From an uncultured Clostridia bacterium (lineage in GTDB: Bacteria > Bacillota > Clostridia > TANB77 > CAG-508), in contig CANRPQ010000045.1 in assembly GCA_947632525.1 (NCBI GenBank), positions 1 through 9,666 of the forward strand: a stretch of 9,666 nucleotides of DNA, given 5' to 3'. The notes beneath the pieces are model-generated. The model had not been told where the DNA came from and did no database searches. It saw only the letters and a program-made list of their open reading frames with translations. Position numbers and translations under genes: made by a program. Positions 1 through 7,263 of the stretch are shown here, piece after piece. How positions within the stretch are numbered: the stretch's first letter is position 1; every line of letters begins with the position of its first letter.

Positions 1-1
1 A

Positions 2-346
2 TATACAGTAAAATTAAACGGAGATAAATATACTGACTGGGTAAAGAACAATTATCTTTTAACTTCAAAATATACTACTGCTGAATGGGGTAAAACAGTA
101 TTAGTAGATGTAGAATTAGATGAACATGATAAATATATAAAAAGCATAAAGACACATCAAGAAAGTTCAAACAATACATTCGATGTAACCTTTAAAGATG
201 TAAATAAAACTACCATAGAAGTACCTACAAAATTTTTAGCAGAAGAAGGTAAAACATTAACAGATGAAGATATTAAAAGCTTCTATGAAGCCGGAAAAAC
301 ATGGTGGGAAAAACACATTTACGAAAATGCATATAAGCAACAATAA
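2..346 (+). CDS. C-terminal fragment of an unrecognised protein (5' end outside the window)
   Basis: An open frame runs from the window edge (first complete codon at base 2) to a TAA at 344-346 and gives 114 residues. There is no convincing internal start with a ribosome binding site, so it is read as the end of a longer gene. The fragment is hydrophilic and rich in Lys, Glu, Asp and Thr, with no membrane segment and no cysteine. It ends in an aromatic/charged helix-like stretch with a Trp-Trp pair (near AGKTWWEKH) and a Gln-Gln terminus. Codon use (TTA, AAA, GAA) matches the other genes. I do not recognise the family. A hairpin follows the stop by 4 nt and a classical terminator follows at 427-467, so this is the last gene of its unit. 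Coding status is well supported; function is unknown. Confidence 0.7.
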   Translation, partial: YTVKLNGDKYTDWVKNNYLLTSKYTTAEWGKTVLVDVELDEHDKYIKSIKTHQESSNNTFDVTFKDVNKTTIEVPTKFLAEEGKTLTDEDIKSFYEAGKTWWEKHIYENAYKQQ

Positions 347-350
347 AACT

Positions 351-383
351 ATTAAGGTGTGATGACAAACATCACACCTTAAT
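351..383 (+). terminator. Perfect 14-bp inverted repeat just after the partial gene
   Basis: Bases 351-364 pair perfectly with 370-383 around the 5-nt loop ACAAA. The stem contains a GGTGTGATG core. It starts 4 nt after the stop codon, as a terminator or a 3'-end-protecting hairpin would. No T tract follows on the + strand (next bases TAGAAGC), so it is not a textbook intrinsic terminator. A real terminator lies about 45 nt further on. It may act as an mRNA 3' stabiliser or a protein-binding palindrome. Confidence 0.5.
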
Positions 384-426
384 TAGAAGCATAATAAAGT
401 AAGTAAAATTAAAAATGATAATAAGT

Positions 427-467
427 AAAATACCTACAAACTGTAAAAGTTGGTAGGTATTTTTTTC
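427..467 (+). terminator. Rho-independent terminator upstream of tgt
   Basis: A 16-bp stem (427-442 with 448-463) has one A/G mismatch at 438/452 and the loop GTAAA. The descending arm runs into seven consecutive T (460-466). It ends the upstream unit. Its T tract stops 1 nt before the tgt -35 box. Confidence 0.88.
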
Positions 468-497
468 TTGACAAACATATCTTAAATACAATATAAT
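468..497 (+). promoter_or_regulatory. Vegetative (sigma-A type) promoter of tgt
   Basis: TTGACA at 468-473 and TATAAT at 492-497 are both perfect consensus boxes, separated by 18 bp. Transcription would start near 503-505, giving a leader of about 25 nt before the tgt start. The AAAGGGG ribosome binding site is at 516-522. It should be strong and constitutive and would also drive the WG-repeat gene. Confidence 0.88.
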
Positions 498-528
498 TAA
501 TCAGATAAAAATAACAAAGGGGATAAAA

Positions 529-1677
<1,149 letters not shown>

Positions 1678-1686
1678 GAGGAAACT

Positions 1687-3246
1687 ATGAATGATTTAAT
1701 AGGTAATAATAATGAGCCAACACAAGAACAGCTAAATGCTAAAAAATGGATGAAAATCATAGGTGTAATTTTAGTATTATTACTTTTAGTTTGTATTGCA
1801 TTAATTGTACTTATGTATTATATTCAATCATCACAATTAAAAGTTAGTATAGACGGAAAAGCAAATTCAAATTTACAAAATATTCTCGTAATTGAGGGAG
1901 ATAAAGTGTATGTTCCTATACGTCAATTTGCGGAATTTGTAGGTTATGAATCATATAGTGGAGATTACAAACAATATAAAGAAGATACAACTAAATGCTA
2001 CGTACAATCTTCTAACGAAATCGCTTCATTCTCCTTAGATTCTGATAAAATATATAAATTATTAACAAATGGAAACGACTATGAATATTTTACAATAGAT
2101 GAACCAGTAAAAATGATAAATGGTGTTCTATACACTACTATGAGTGGAGCAGAAAAAGCCTTCAACATTTCATTTGGATACAATAAACAAACAAATCAAA
2201 TTACAATATACACTTTGCCATATTTAGTAACAAGTTATGCAGCTAAATTTACAAACTCTGCTATAGCTGGAGAAGAAGCAAGCTTTAGCAATCAGAAAGC
2301 ACTTTTATATAATATGATTATTGTAAAAAATTCAGAAAACTATTATGGAGTATATGACTTAACAGGTAAGGAAATTTTAGGAACAAAATATTCTAGCATT
2401 GAATTTATAGAAAGTACAAAAGAGTTTATAGTAACTACGGAAGAAAAGAAAATGGGTATTATTTCATATAATGCTGAAACTAAAATTAGTCCAGAATACG
2501 ATGAAATAAAACAAATTGATAAAGATGCAGGATTATATCTAGTAACAAACAATAAAAAGCAAGGTGTTATTAATAAATCTGGAAGTGTAATAATTTACTT
2601 AGAATATGACCAAATTGGAATAGATGCTAGTAAATATAGCAGTAATGACATAAAAAATCAATATTTGCTATATGATAATTGTATACCAGCAAAAAGAGAT
2701 AACAAATGGATAATTTTTGACAAAACTGGAAATAAAATTGTAGACGAAGAATATGAAGATATAGGATGTAATGCAGGGGCAGGAAACGGAAACTCTAGTA
2801 GTCAAACAATAAATGCTAATAATGTTTTATTAATTCCAGAATATAATGGAATAGTAGTTAAAAAAGGTGGTTTATACGGTATAATTAATTCTGAAGGAAA
2901 AGAATTAATACCAATTGCATTAAAATCAGTTTATTCTACTACATCATCAGGACAAGAAACATATTATATGATTTATCAAAATGAAGTAAGAAATGTAATT
3001 GACTATATTAAAAAATTTGTAAATCAACAAAACACTACAACTGAAGACTCATCTACAAATAATGCAATGACTAATAATACAGTAGATACGTCAGCACCAG
3101 CCAATACTAATACAAATAATTTAGATAATAGTCAGCAAACAATAAGTAATCAAGAATCTAATACTAATACTGCAGTACCAGTAGGTGCTAATGTAGTTAG
3201 TGAACAAAATAGCCAATTAACAAACAATGCTAATGTAGCACAATAA
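1687..3246 (+). CDS. Membrane-anchored stalk-domain / WG-repeat surface protein
   Basis: 519 aa. Residues 1-21 are polar and end in KKWMK, followed by one hydrophobic helix (about 22-46) that should act as an uncleaved anchor with the rest outside the cell. Residues about 50-180 resemble the copper-amine-oxidase-N-like stalk domain of clostridial surface proteins (DKVYVPIRQFAEFVGY at 72-87 is typical). Residues about 219-417 contain five degenerate WG (KWG) repeats, each an aromatic/Gly-Val/Ile-Ile/Asp-x2-Gly-Lys unit ending in a YxxI-like tail, at 219, 255, 291, 340 and 396. From about 447 to the end the chain is a low-complexity Asn/Thr/Ser/Gln linker. The AGGAGG at 1676-1681 overlaps the tgt stop codon, so translation is probably coupled. 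WG-repeat proteins lack an agreed biochemical role; binding to the wall or a partner protein is only an inference. No catalytic motif is seen. Confidence 0.88.
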   Translation: MNDLIGNNNEPTQEQLNAKKWMKIIGVILVLLLLVCIALIVLMYYIQSSQLKVSIDGKANSNLQNILVIEGDKVYVPIRQFAEFVGYESYSGDYKQYKEDTTKCYVQSSNEIASFSLDSDKIYKLLTNGNDYEYFTIDEPVKMINGVLYTTMSGAEKAFNISFGYNKQTNQITIYTLPYLVTSYAAKFTNSAIAGEEASFSNQKALLYNMIIVKNSENYYGVYDLTGKEILGTKYSSIEFIESTKEFIVTTEEKKMGIISYNAETKISPEYDEIKQIDKDAGLYLVTNNKKQGVINKSGSVIIYLEYDQIGIDASKYSSNDIKNQYLLYDNCIPAKRDNKWIIFDKTGNKIVDEEYEDIGCNAGAGNGNSSSQTINANNVLLIPEYNGIVVKKGGLYGIINSEGKELIPIALKSVYSTTSSGQETYYMIYQNEVRNVIDYIKKFVNQQNTTTEDSSTNNAMTNNTVDTSAPANTNTNNLDNSQQTISNQESNTNTAVPVGANVVSEQNSQLTNNANVAQ

Positions 3247-3252
3247 TAAGAG

Positions 3253-3282
3253 AGGATATTTCTATTATGAAATATCCTTTTT
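3253..3282 (+). terminator. Terminator of the tgt / WG-repeat operon
   Basis: A perfect 10-bp stem (3253-3262 with 3269-3278) with the loop TATTAT is followed by a run of five T (3278-3282). Weaker GU/AU pairs extend its base. It lies 6 nt after the stop of the WG-repeat gene. Confidence 0.85.
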
Positions 3283-3287
3283 CATTA

Positions 3288-3316
3288 TTCTAAACTTAAA
3301 TAAAACAACATATAAT
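3288..3316 (+). promoter_or_regulatory. Probable promoter of the TIGR04086-like gene
   Basis: A perfect TATAAT -10 lies at 3311-3316. The -35 at the right 17-bp distance (TTCTAA, 3288-3293) matches the consensus in only three of six positions. Transcription would start near 3323, just before the AAGGGGG at 3332-3338. The position between a terminator and an isolated gene supports it. Confidence 0.5.
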
Positions 3317-3349
3317 GTAATAAACAAATATAAGGGGGATTATAGGAAA

Positions 3350-3778
3350 ATGGAAAAAGGAAGCTTAAGCAAAGCAAATGTAATTACAGAAGAGAATGAA
3401 TTTAAGAAAAAGAGCTTATGTATAATAAAAGGATGTGCTTTCTCCATTATTCTTTCAATAATATTACTTACGATTTTTGCTTTATTATTAACATATACAA
3501 CACTTTCTGAAACTACAATAGTGCCAGTAGTATTAACAATTACAGGAATCAGTATATTATGTGGTAGTACAATTAGTAGCAGAAAAATTAAAAAAAATGG
3601 AATGTTATATGGTGGCATTGTAGGGCTTATATACATAATTATTCTCTATCTAGCATCTAGTATATCATCAACAGGATTTTCATTATCTGCAAATTCATTT
3701 ATTATGCTAATAGTAGGAATAATTACAGGAATTATAGGTGGTATAATAGGTGTAAATTTAAATACAAGAAAAAAATAA
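3350..3778 (+). CDS. TIGR04086-like four-helix membrane protein
   Basis: 142 aa. A charged N-terminus (to about residue 22) is followed by four hydrophobic helices at roughly 25-49, 56-75, 84-107 and 113-137. The last is rich in Gly/Ile and ends in GGIIGVN, with a short basic tail. That pattern, the length, and a location between tgt and secDF fit the clostridial TIGR04086 family, whose molecular role is unknown; in many genomes it sits beside yajC and secDF. The ATG at 3350 has AAGGGGG 11 nt upstream and a weaker AGGAAA closer in. It appears to be a one-gene unit, with a terminator before it and a long T-tailed hairpin after it. Membrane location is clear; family assignment is from memory of the pattern and is less certain. 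Confidence 0.75.
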   Translation: MEKGSLSKANVITEENEFKKKSLCIIKGCAFSIILSIILLTIFALLLTYTTLSETTIVPVVLTITGISILCGSTISSRKIKKNGMLYGGIVGLIYIIILYLASSISSTGFSLSANSFIMLIVGIITGIIGGIIGVNLNTRKK

Positions 3779-3869
3779 AATAGAAAGAAGTTACTTTTAA
3801 AAATGTGCATATTTGCTTACAATGTACATGATGTAAGGGATATTAACTTTATTTTATAGTAAAAAGTCG

Positions 3870-3923
3870 AAAAATGGCAATAAGATTTTCAGAAGAAATT
3901 CTCGAAAATTATTGCTATTTTTT
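3870..3923 (+). terminator. Long imperfect hairpin with T tract in the 205-bp gap before the HD gene
   Basis: The outer stem pairs 3870-3883 with 3909-3922 (14 pairs, one G-U). After a 2-nt bulge, 3886-3890 pair with 3904-3908. An apical stem 3891-3894 / 3899-3902 closes a GAAA tetraloop (3895-3898). Six T follow at 3918-3923. It most simply ends transcription of the TIGR04086-like gene, although it starts about 90 nt after that stop. The remaining gap (3779-3869 and 3924-3970) holds a small CTTACA/TGTAAG inverted repeat at 3816-3837 and no clear promoter. Confidence 0.65.
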
Positions 3924-3970
3924 ACATTTTAATGTACAATTTAACAAGATAAATTTTACTACTTAACCTT

Positions 3971-3986
3971 AGGAGGAATAAATTTG
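3971..3986 (+). promoter_or_regulatory. Strong ribosome binding site that fixes the TTG start of the HD gene
   Basis: AGGAGG at 3971-3976 is followed after 7 nt by TTG (3984-3986). No ATG or GTG lies at a usable distance in this frame, so the spacing decides the start. Confidence 0.85.
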
Positions 3987-4643
3987 ATAACATTAGAAGA
4001 TGTGAAACAAAATGAAGAAGTAAAAGAATTAGTTTTGAGTTCACAAAAACAACTAAATGCCCTAGGTTACACAGAACATTCAATTAGGCATATTAGCATT
4101 GTATCTCAAAGGGCAGGGGAAGTGCTAAAAACTTTAAATTATCCTGAAGAAAGAATAGAACTTGCTAAAATTGCAGGATATATGCATGATATTGGAAATT
4201 GCGTAAACCGTGTAGATCATGCCCATTCAGGTGCAATCTTAGCCTACCAAATTTTAAAAAACATGGGAATGGAATTACATCATTGTACAGAAATCATGAT
4301 GGCAATTGGCAATCATGATGAACAAACTGGAACGGCAGTTAGTGATATCTCTGCAGCATTAATATTAGCAGATAAATCTGATGTTCACAGAGATAGGGTT
4401 GTTAACCAAAATATGTCAACTTTTGATAAACATGATAAAGTTAATTATGCTGTAACAAATTCTAACTTTATTATGGACAAGGAAAACAGAAAAGCAATTT
4501 TAGACTTAACCATTGATACAAAAATATCACCTGTATTAGATTATTTCGAAATATTTATGGATAGAACTATGATGAGCAAATATGCAGCAAAATATTTAGG
4601 AATTTGGTTTGAATTAATTATTAATGATACTAAATTATTGTAA
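3984..4643 (+). CDS. HD-domain metal-dependent phosphohydrolase
   Basis: 219 aa, soluble. The HD superfamily pattern is plain: His36 (EHSIRHISIV), the His68-Asp69 doublet in GYMHDIGN, His79/His81 (DHAHSGA), His111-Asp112 (GNHDE) and Asp130 in LILADKSD followed by HRDR. The extra histidines suggest a two-metal site, as in HD-GYP-like enzymes, but the GYP motif is missing. The substrate cannot be read; nucleotides or cyclic nucleotides are usual for the superfamily. The start is TTG, chosen because AGGAGG (3971-3976) lies 7 nt upstream and the next in-frame ATG would remove the first metal ligand. It ends 18 nt before secD with no terminator, so it is co-transcribed with secD and secF. A role in secretion is not implied by the sequence itself. 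Confidence 0.88.
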   Translation: MITLEDVKQNEEVKELVLSSQKQLNALGYTEHSIRHISIVSQRAGEVLKTLNYPEERIELAKIAGYMHDIGNCVNRVDHAHSGAILAYQILKNMGMELHHCTEIMMAIGNHDEQTGTAVSDISAALILADKSDVHRDRVVNQNMSTFDKHDKVNYAVTNSNFIMDKENRKAILDLTIDTKISPVLDYFEIFMDRTMMSKYAAKYLGIWFELIINDTKLL

Positions 4644-4661
4644 TAATAGGAGGAAAAGAAA

Positions 4662-6017
4662 GTGAGAATAGAAGAAAAACTAAAAGTAACACTAGTCATT
4701 TTAATTATTATTTTAATTTCACTAATTTCATTTGGGGGTATATTTATACAAAAAATGAAATTTGTAGAAAATATTATTCCAGAATATCAATTAGGTATGG
4801 ACCTAGAAGGTGGAAGAATTATAGGGCTAGAGGTAGACGATTCAAAAAATACCGTAATTTATGATAAGGACGGAAAAGTAGTAGAGGAAGAAGGAAAAGA
4901 TACTACTAAAAAAGAAATACCTGTTAACCCAGAAGAAAGTTTAACTGCAGAGAATTACAAGCAATCAAAACAAATTATTGAAAAAAGATTAAAAGATATG
5001 AGTGTATCAGAATACACCATAAGAGCAGATGAACAAAACGGAAAGTTATATATTCAATTACCTGAAAATAGTAACACAGACTTAATTGCTCAATATATGG
5101 CAATTAAAGGTGCATTTACTGTTGTAAATGATGATGATGAAATATTATTAAATAATAGCCATGTAGAAAATGCAAAAGTAGGTTATAGTGCTAATTCAAC
5201 TGGAACTATGGTTTATTTAACAATTCAATTAAATAAAGAGGGAACACAAATATTTAAAGACATAACAAATACATATGTAAAAACAACAGATGAAGAAGGA
5301 GAAGAAACTACTAAAAATATAACATTAAAGATAGATGACTCTACTTTATTAAATACTTATTTTGAAAGTGAAATATCTACAGGAACAATTCAAATGTCAA
5401 TAGGAAGTAGTAGTACAGATAATGAAACTATACAAAGTTATATTAAGGAAGCTTCTAACATTGCTGTATTATTAAATAGTGGAAGTTTACCACTTACTTA
5501 TACTATTTCAGAAAATAGATATGTTGTATCAGATATTACGCAAGATATGTTTTATATTCCCGTAACTGTTATAGGGGTAATCATTGTAATAGGAATAATT
5601 TTCTTAATAGTAAAATACAAAAAGAATGGAGTATTTAGTTCTATTGCTCTAATTGGATATATTGCTACGCTATTAGTAGTATTACGTTATACAAACGTTA
5701 TACTAACAATGGAAGGAATGATAGGAATTGTTATTGCAATTGCTATGGATTACATTTTTACAGTATATATACTAAATATAATTAAAAATAATGATAGTAA
5801 AACTATGACTCAGATGTCACAAGACTTTAAACAAGCATTTTTAAAAACGTTATTTGTATTTATTCCAATAGCTGTATCATCAGTTGTATTGTGTTTTGCA
5901 GGCTGGCTTCCAATTTATAGCTTTGGAATGGTAGTATTCTGGGGATTATTACTTACAGTATTATATAATTTAGTTATTACTAGAACTTTAATAGTAGATA
6001 CCCAAAAAAACAAATAA
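4662..6017 (+). CDS. secD: Protein translocase subunit SecD (divergent)
   Basis: Subunit of the SecDF motor that uses the ion gradient to pull exported proteins from SecYEG. 451 aa, with the expected plan: one helix (about 8-29), a large extracytoplasmic domain (about 40-295), then five helices (about 297-317, 324-343, 347-374, 392-413, 418-442). Family marks are YQLGMDLEGG at 42-51 (the SecD D1 motif, normally GLDLxGG), the Glu-Lys-Arg-Leu helix at 107-110 and LLNSGSLPL at 270-278. The fourth-helix motif, normally VDANVLIFERI, reads AMDYIFTVYIL here, so the Asp is kept (Asp363) but the Asn-Val and Glu-Arg positions are lost. The start is GTG with AGGAGG 8 nt upstream (4648-4653). It lies between the HD gene (18 nt) and secF (48 nt), in one operon. 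Confidence 0.93.
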   Translation: MRIEEKLKVTLVILIIILISLISFGGIFIQKMKFVENIIPEYQLGMDLEGGRIIGLEVDDSKNTVIYDKDGKVVEEEGKDTTKKEIPVNPEESLTAENYKQSKQIIEKRLKDMSVSEYTIRADEQNGKLYIQLPENSNTDLIAQYMAIKGAFTVVNDDDEILLNNSHVENAKVGYSANSTGTMVYLTIQLNKEGTQIFKDITNTYVKTTDEEGEETTKNITLKIDDSTLLNTYFESEISTGTIQMSIGSSSTDNETIQSYIKEASNIAVLLNSGSLPLTYTISENRYVVSDITQDMFYIPVTVIGVIIVIGIIFLIVKYKKNGVFSSIALIGYIATLLVVLRYTNVILTMEGMIGIVIAIAMDYIFTVYILNIIKNNDSKTMTQMSQDFKQAFLKTLFVFIPIAVSSVVLCFAGWLPIYSFGMVVFWGLLLTVLYNLVITRTLIVDTQKNK

Positions 6018-6065
6018 GTTATATAAAATTATCTGAAATTTAAATAGAAAAAAAGAGGTAGAATT

Positions 6066-6734
6066 ATGAAGAATAAAATATTTTATGCTATTCTAATTTG
6101 CATAATTGTAGCGGGAGCTATTGTTATTGGAACTATGGGTATAAAACCTGATATTGCTTATAGTAAATGTGTTAAAATTGATGTATATCTAGGAAAAGAA
6201 TATAATAAAAACGAAGTTGAAGAAATTGCAAAAGAAATATTTGGAGAAAATCATATATTAGTTCAACAAGTAGAATATTATGGAGATATGTTTACTCTTA
6301 CTGTTTCACAAGATGTAGAAAACATAGATGAAAAAGTAGACCAACTTAACACCAAAATTAACGAAAAATATGAAATAGAAAACAAAAAGGAAGACATCAA
6401 AGTTACATATCAACCAAATATAAAATTATCTAGTATAATAACGCCATATATAATACCATTATCAATCACCAGTGTTATTGTATTAGTTTATACAATAATC
6501 CGTTTTAAAAAGATTGGAATTATAAAAACAATAGTGGTATATGTATTATCAATATTAGCGTCAGAAGCTGTATATTTAAGCATCTTAGCAATTTCTAGAA
6601 TACCAATTAATCGTTTAGCAACACCAATTGGATTAGCAATTTATGTAATAGTAATTACAATTGTTACAGCCATTAAGGAAAAAGAACTTGCTACCAATAG
6701 TGAAAAAGAAAAAGGTAAAAATAAAACAAAATAA
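6066..6734 (+). CDS. secF: Protein translocase subunit SecF, short four-helix form
   Basis: Partner of SecD. Only 222 aa, against roughly 290-320 for ordinary SecF. Helix 1 is about 5-24, an extracytoplasmic domain spans about 26-124, and helices 2-4 are about 126-146, 152-178 and 183-204, ending in a Lys/Glu-rich tail. LVYTIIRFKK at 140-149 fits the second-helix end of SecF. The usual GIDFxGG motif after helix 1 is only a remnant (GIKPDI), and the helix-4 VVFDRIREN motif appears as IVTAIKEKE, after which the protein stops. Helices 5 and 6 are absent. The TAA is followed at once by a terminator, so there is no room for a frameshifted remainder. It is identified partly by position after secD; alone it would be a weak call. 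Ribosome binding site AGAGGT around 6054-6059. Confidence 0.8.
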   Translation: MKNKIFYAILICIIVAGAIVIGTMGIKPDIAYSKCVKIDVYLGKEYNKNEVEEIAKEIFGENHILVQQVEYYGDMFTLTVSQDVENIDEKVDQLNTKINEKYEIENKKEDIKVTYQPNIKLSSIITPYIIPLSITSVIVLVYTIIRFKKIGIIKTIVVYVLSILASEAVYLSILAISRIPINRLATPIGLAIYVIVITIVTAIKEKELATNSEKEKGKNKTK

Positions 6735-6747
6735 ACAAAAAATCGAC

Positions 6748-6781
6748 AATACTCATATAATATTATATGAGTATTTTTTTT
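6748..6781 (+). terminator. Terminator of the HD-secD-secF operon
   Basis: A perfect 28-bp palindrome (6748-6775) folds into a 12-bp stem with a 4-nt ATAT loop and runs into eight T (6774-6781). It lies 13 nt after the secF stop. Confidence 0.92.
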
Positions 6782-6824
6782 GAATAAAAAAACGATAAAA
6801 ACAAATAATAAGAGGGAATGAAAA

Positions 6825-7163
6825 ATGTTAGAAAAATTAAAAAGAATTTTATATAGAAGTATGTTAAGTAATGAAATTGATTATAAAACAGCAAAACAAA
6901 TGATAAATGAAAATCCAACAACAATTTTATTAGATGTAAGAAGCAAGCAGGAATATGAAGAAGGACATCTTCCTTGCAGCCAATTTCTTTGTTTATATGA
7001 CATTAAAAAAGATGCTCAAAAAATTCTAGTAAATAAAGATGAAACAATAATTGTATATTGCTCTTCTGGTAGTAGAAGTAAAAAAGCACAAGAAATATTG
7101 CAAGACATGGGGTATAAGCATGTATATAATTTAAAAAAAGGATTAGACGGAATAGATTATTAA
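6825..7163 (+). CDS. Single-domain rhodanese (sulfurtransferase-like) protein
   Basis: 112 aa, one rhodanese domain after a short basic N-terminus (MLEKLKRILYR). Visible marks are ILLDVRSKQEYEEGHLP at 34-50 (the family's DVR...E...GHI stretch) and the active loop Cys79-Ser-Ser-Gly-Ser-Arg84-Ser, typical of a persulfide-forming sulfurtransferase. The C-terminal NLKKGLDGIDY is shorter than the usual Gly-Gly...Trp end, though the fold should be complete. It probably carries sulfane sulfur for tRNA thiolation, cofactor assembly or detoxification; the acceptor cannot be named. The ATG at 6825 is preceded by AGAGGG at 6811-6816. It follows the secF terminator and no good promoter of its own is seen. 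The closest candidate would start transcription inside the ribosome binding site. Confidence 0.93.
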   Translation: MLEKLKRILYRSMLSNEIDYKTAKQMINENPTTILLDVRSKQEYEEGHLPCSQFLCLYDIKKDAQKILVNKDETIIVYCSSGSRSKKAQEILQDMGYKHVYNLKKGLDGIDY

Positions 7164-7173
7164 TAAGAACATG

Positions 7174-7202
7174 TTACCATTTAATCCATTACAGAATAAA
7201 AT
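7174..7202 (+). promoter_or_regulatory. Possible promoter of the YtxC-like gene
   Basis: TTACCA (7174-7179, four of six consensus positions) and TAAAAT (7197-7202, five of six) are 17 bp apart. They would give a start near 7209 and a leader of about 55 nt. In this AT-rich DNA such matches arise by chance, and a sporulation sigma factor could use other boxes. Confidence 0.35.
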
Positions 7203-7263
7203 ATGTATATCTAAAGAAATTTAGTAGATAATACTTAAATATAGAAAGGGGAAACATCTTGTA

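Noticed and set aside
3010..3240. Possible DNA tandem repeat in the Asn/Thr-rich tail of the WG-repeat protein
   Set aside because: The amino acids are biased (AAT/ACT codons), but no unit repeats in register. It is low-complexity linker, not a tandem array.
3340..3636. Minus-strand 98-aa open frame opposite the TIGR04086-like gene
   Set aside because: Its hydrophobicity mirrors the membrane helices on the + strand. It has no ribosome binding site or promoter, and the + strand frame has both.
6780..6809. TTGAAT ... AATAAT as a promoter for the rhodanese gene
   Set aside because: An 18-bp spacer is possible, but RNA would start near 6816, inside or after the AGAGGG ribosome binding site.
6735..6824. 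A frameshifted remainder of secF downstream of its stop
   Set aside because: Only 13 nt separate the stop from a perfect terminator, and the following bases encode no hydrophobic helices in any frame.
7201..7240. Hairpin CTAAA-GAAA-TTTAG around 7211-7224 as a terminator for the rhodanese gene
   Set aside because: The stem is only five A/T-rich pairs and no T tract follows, so it was not called as a terminator.
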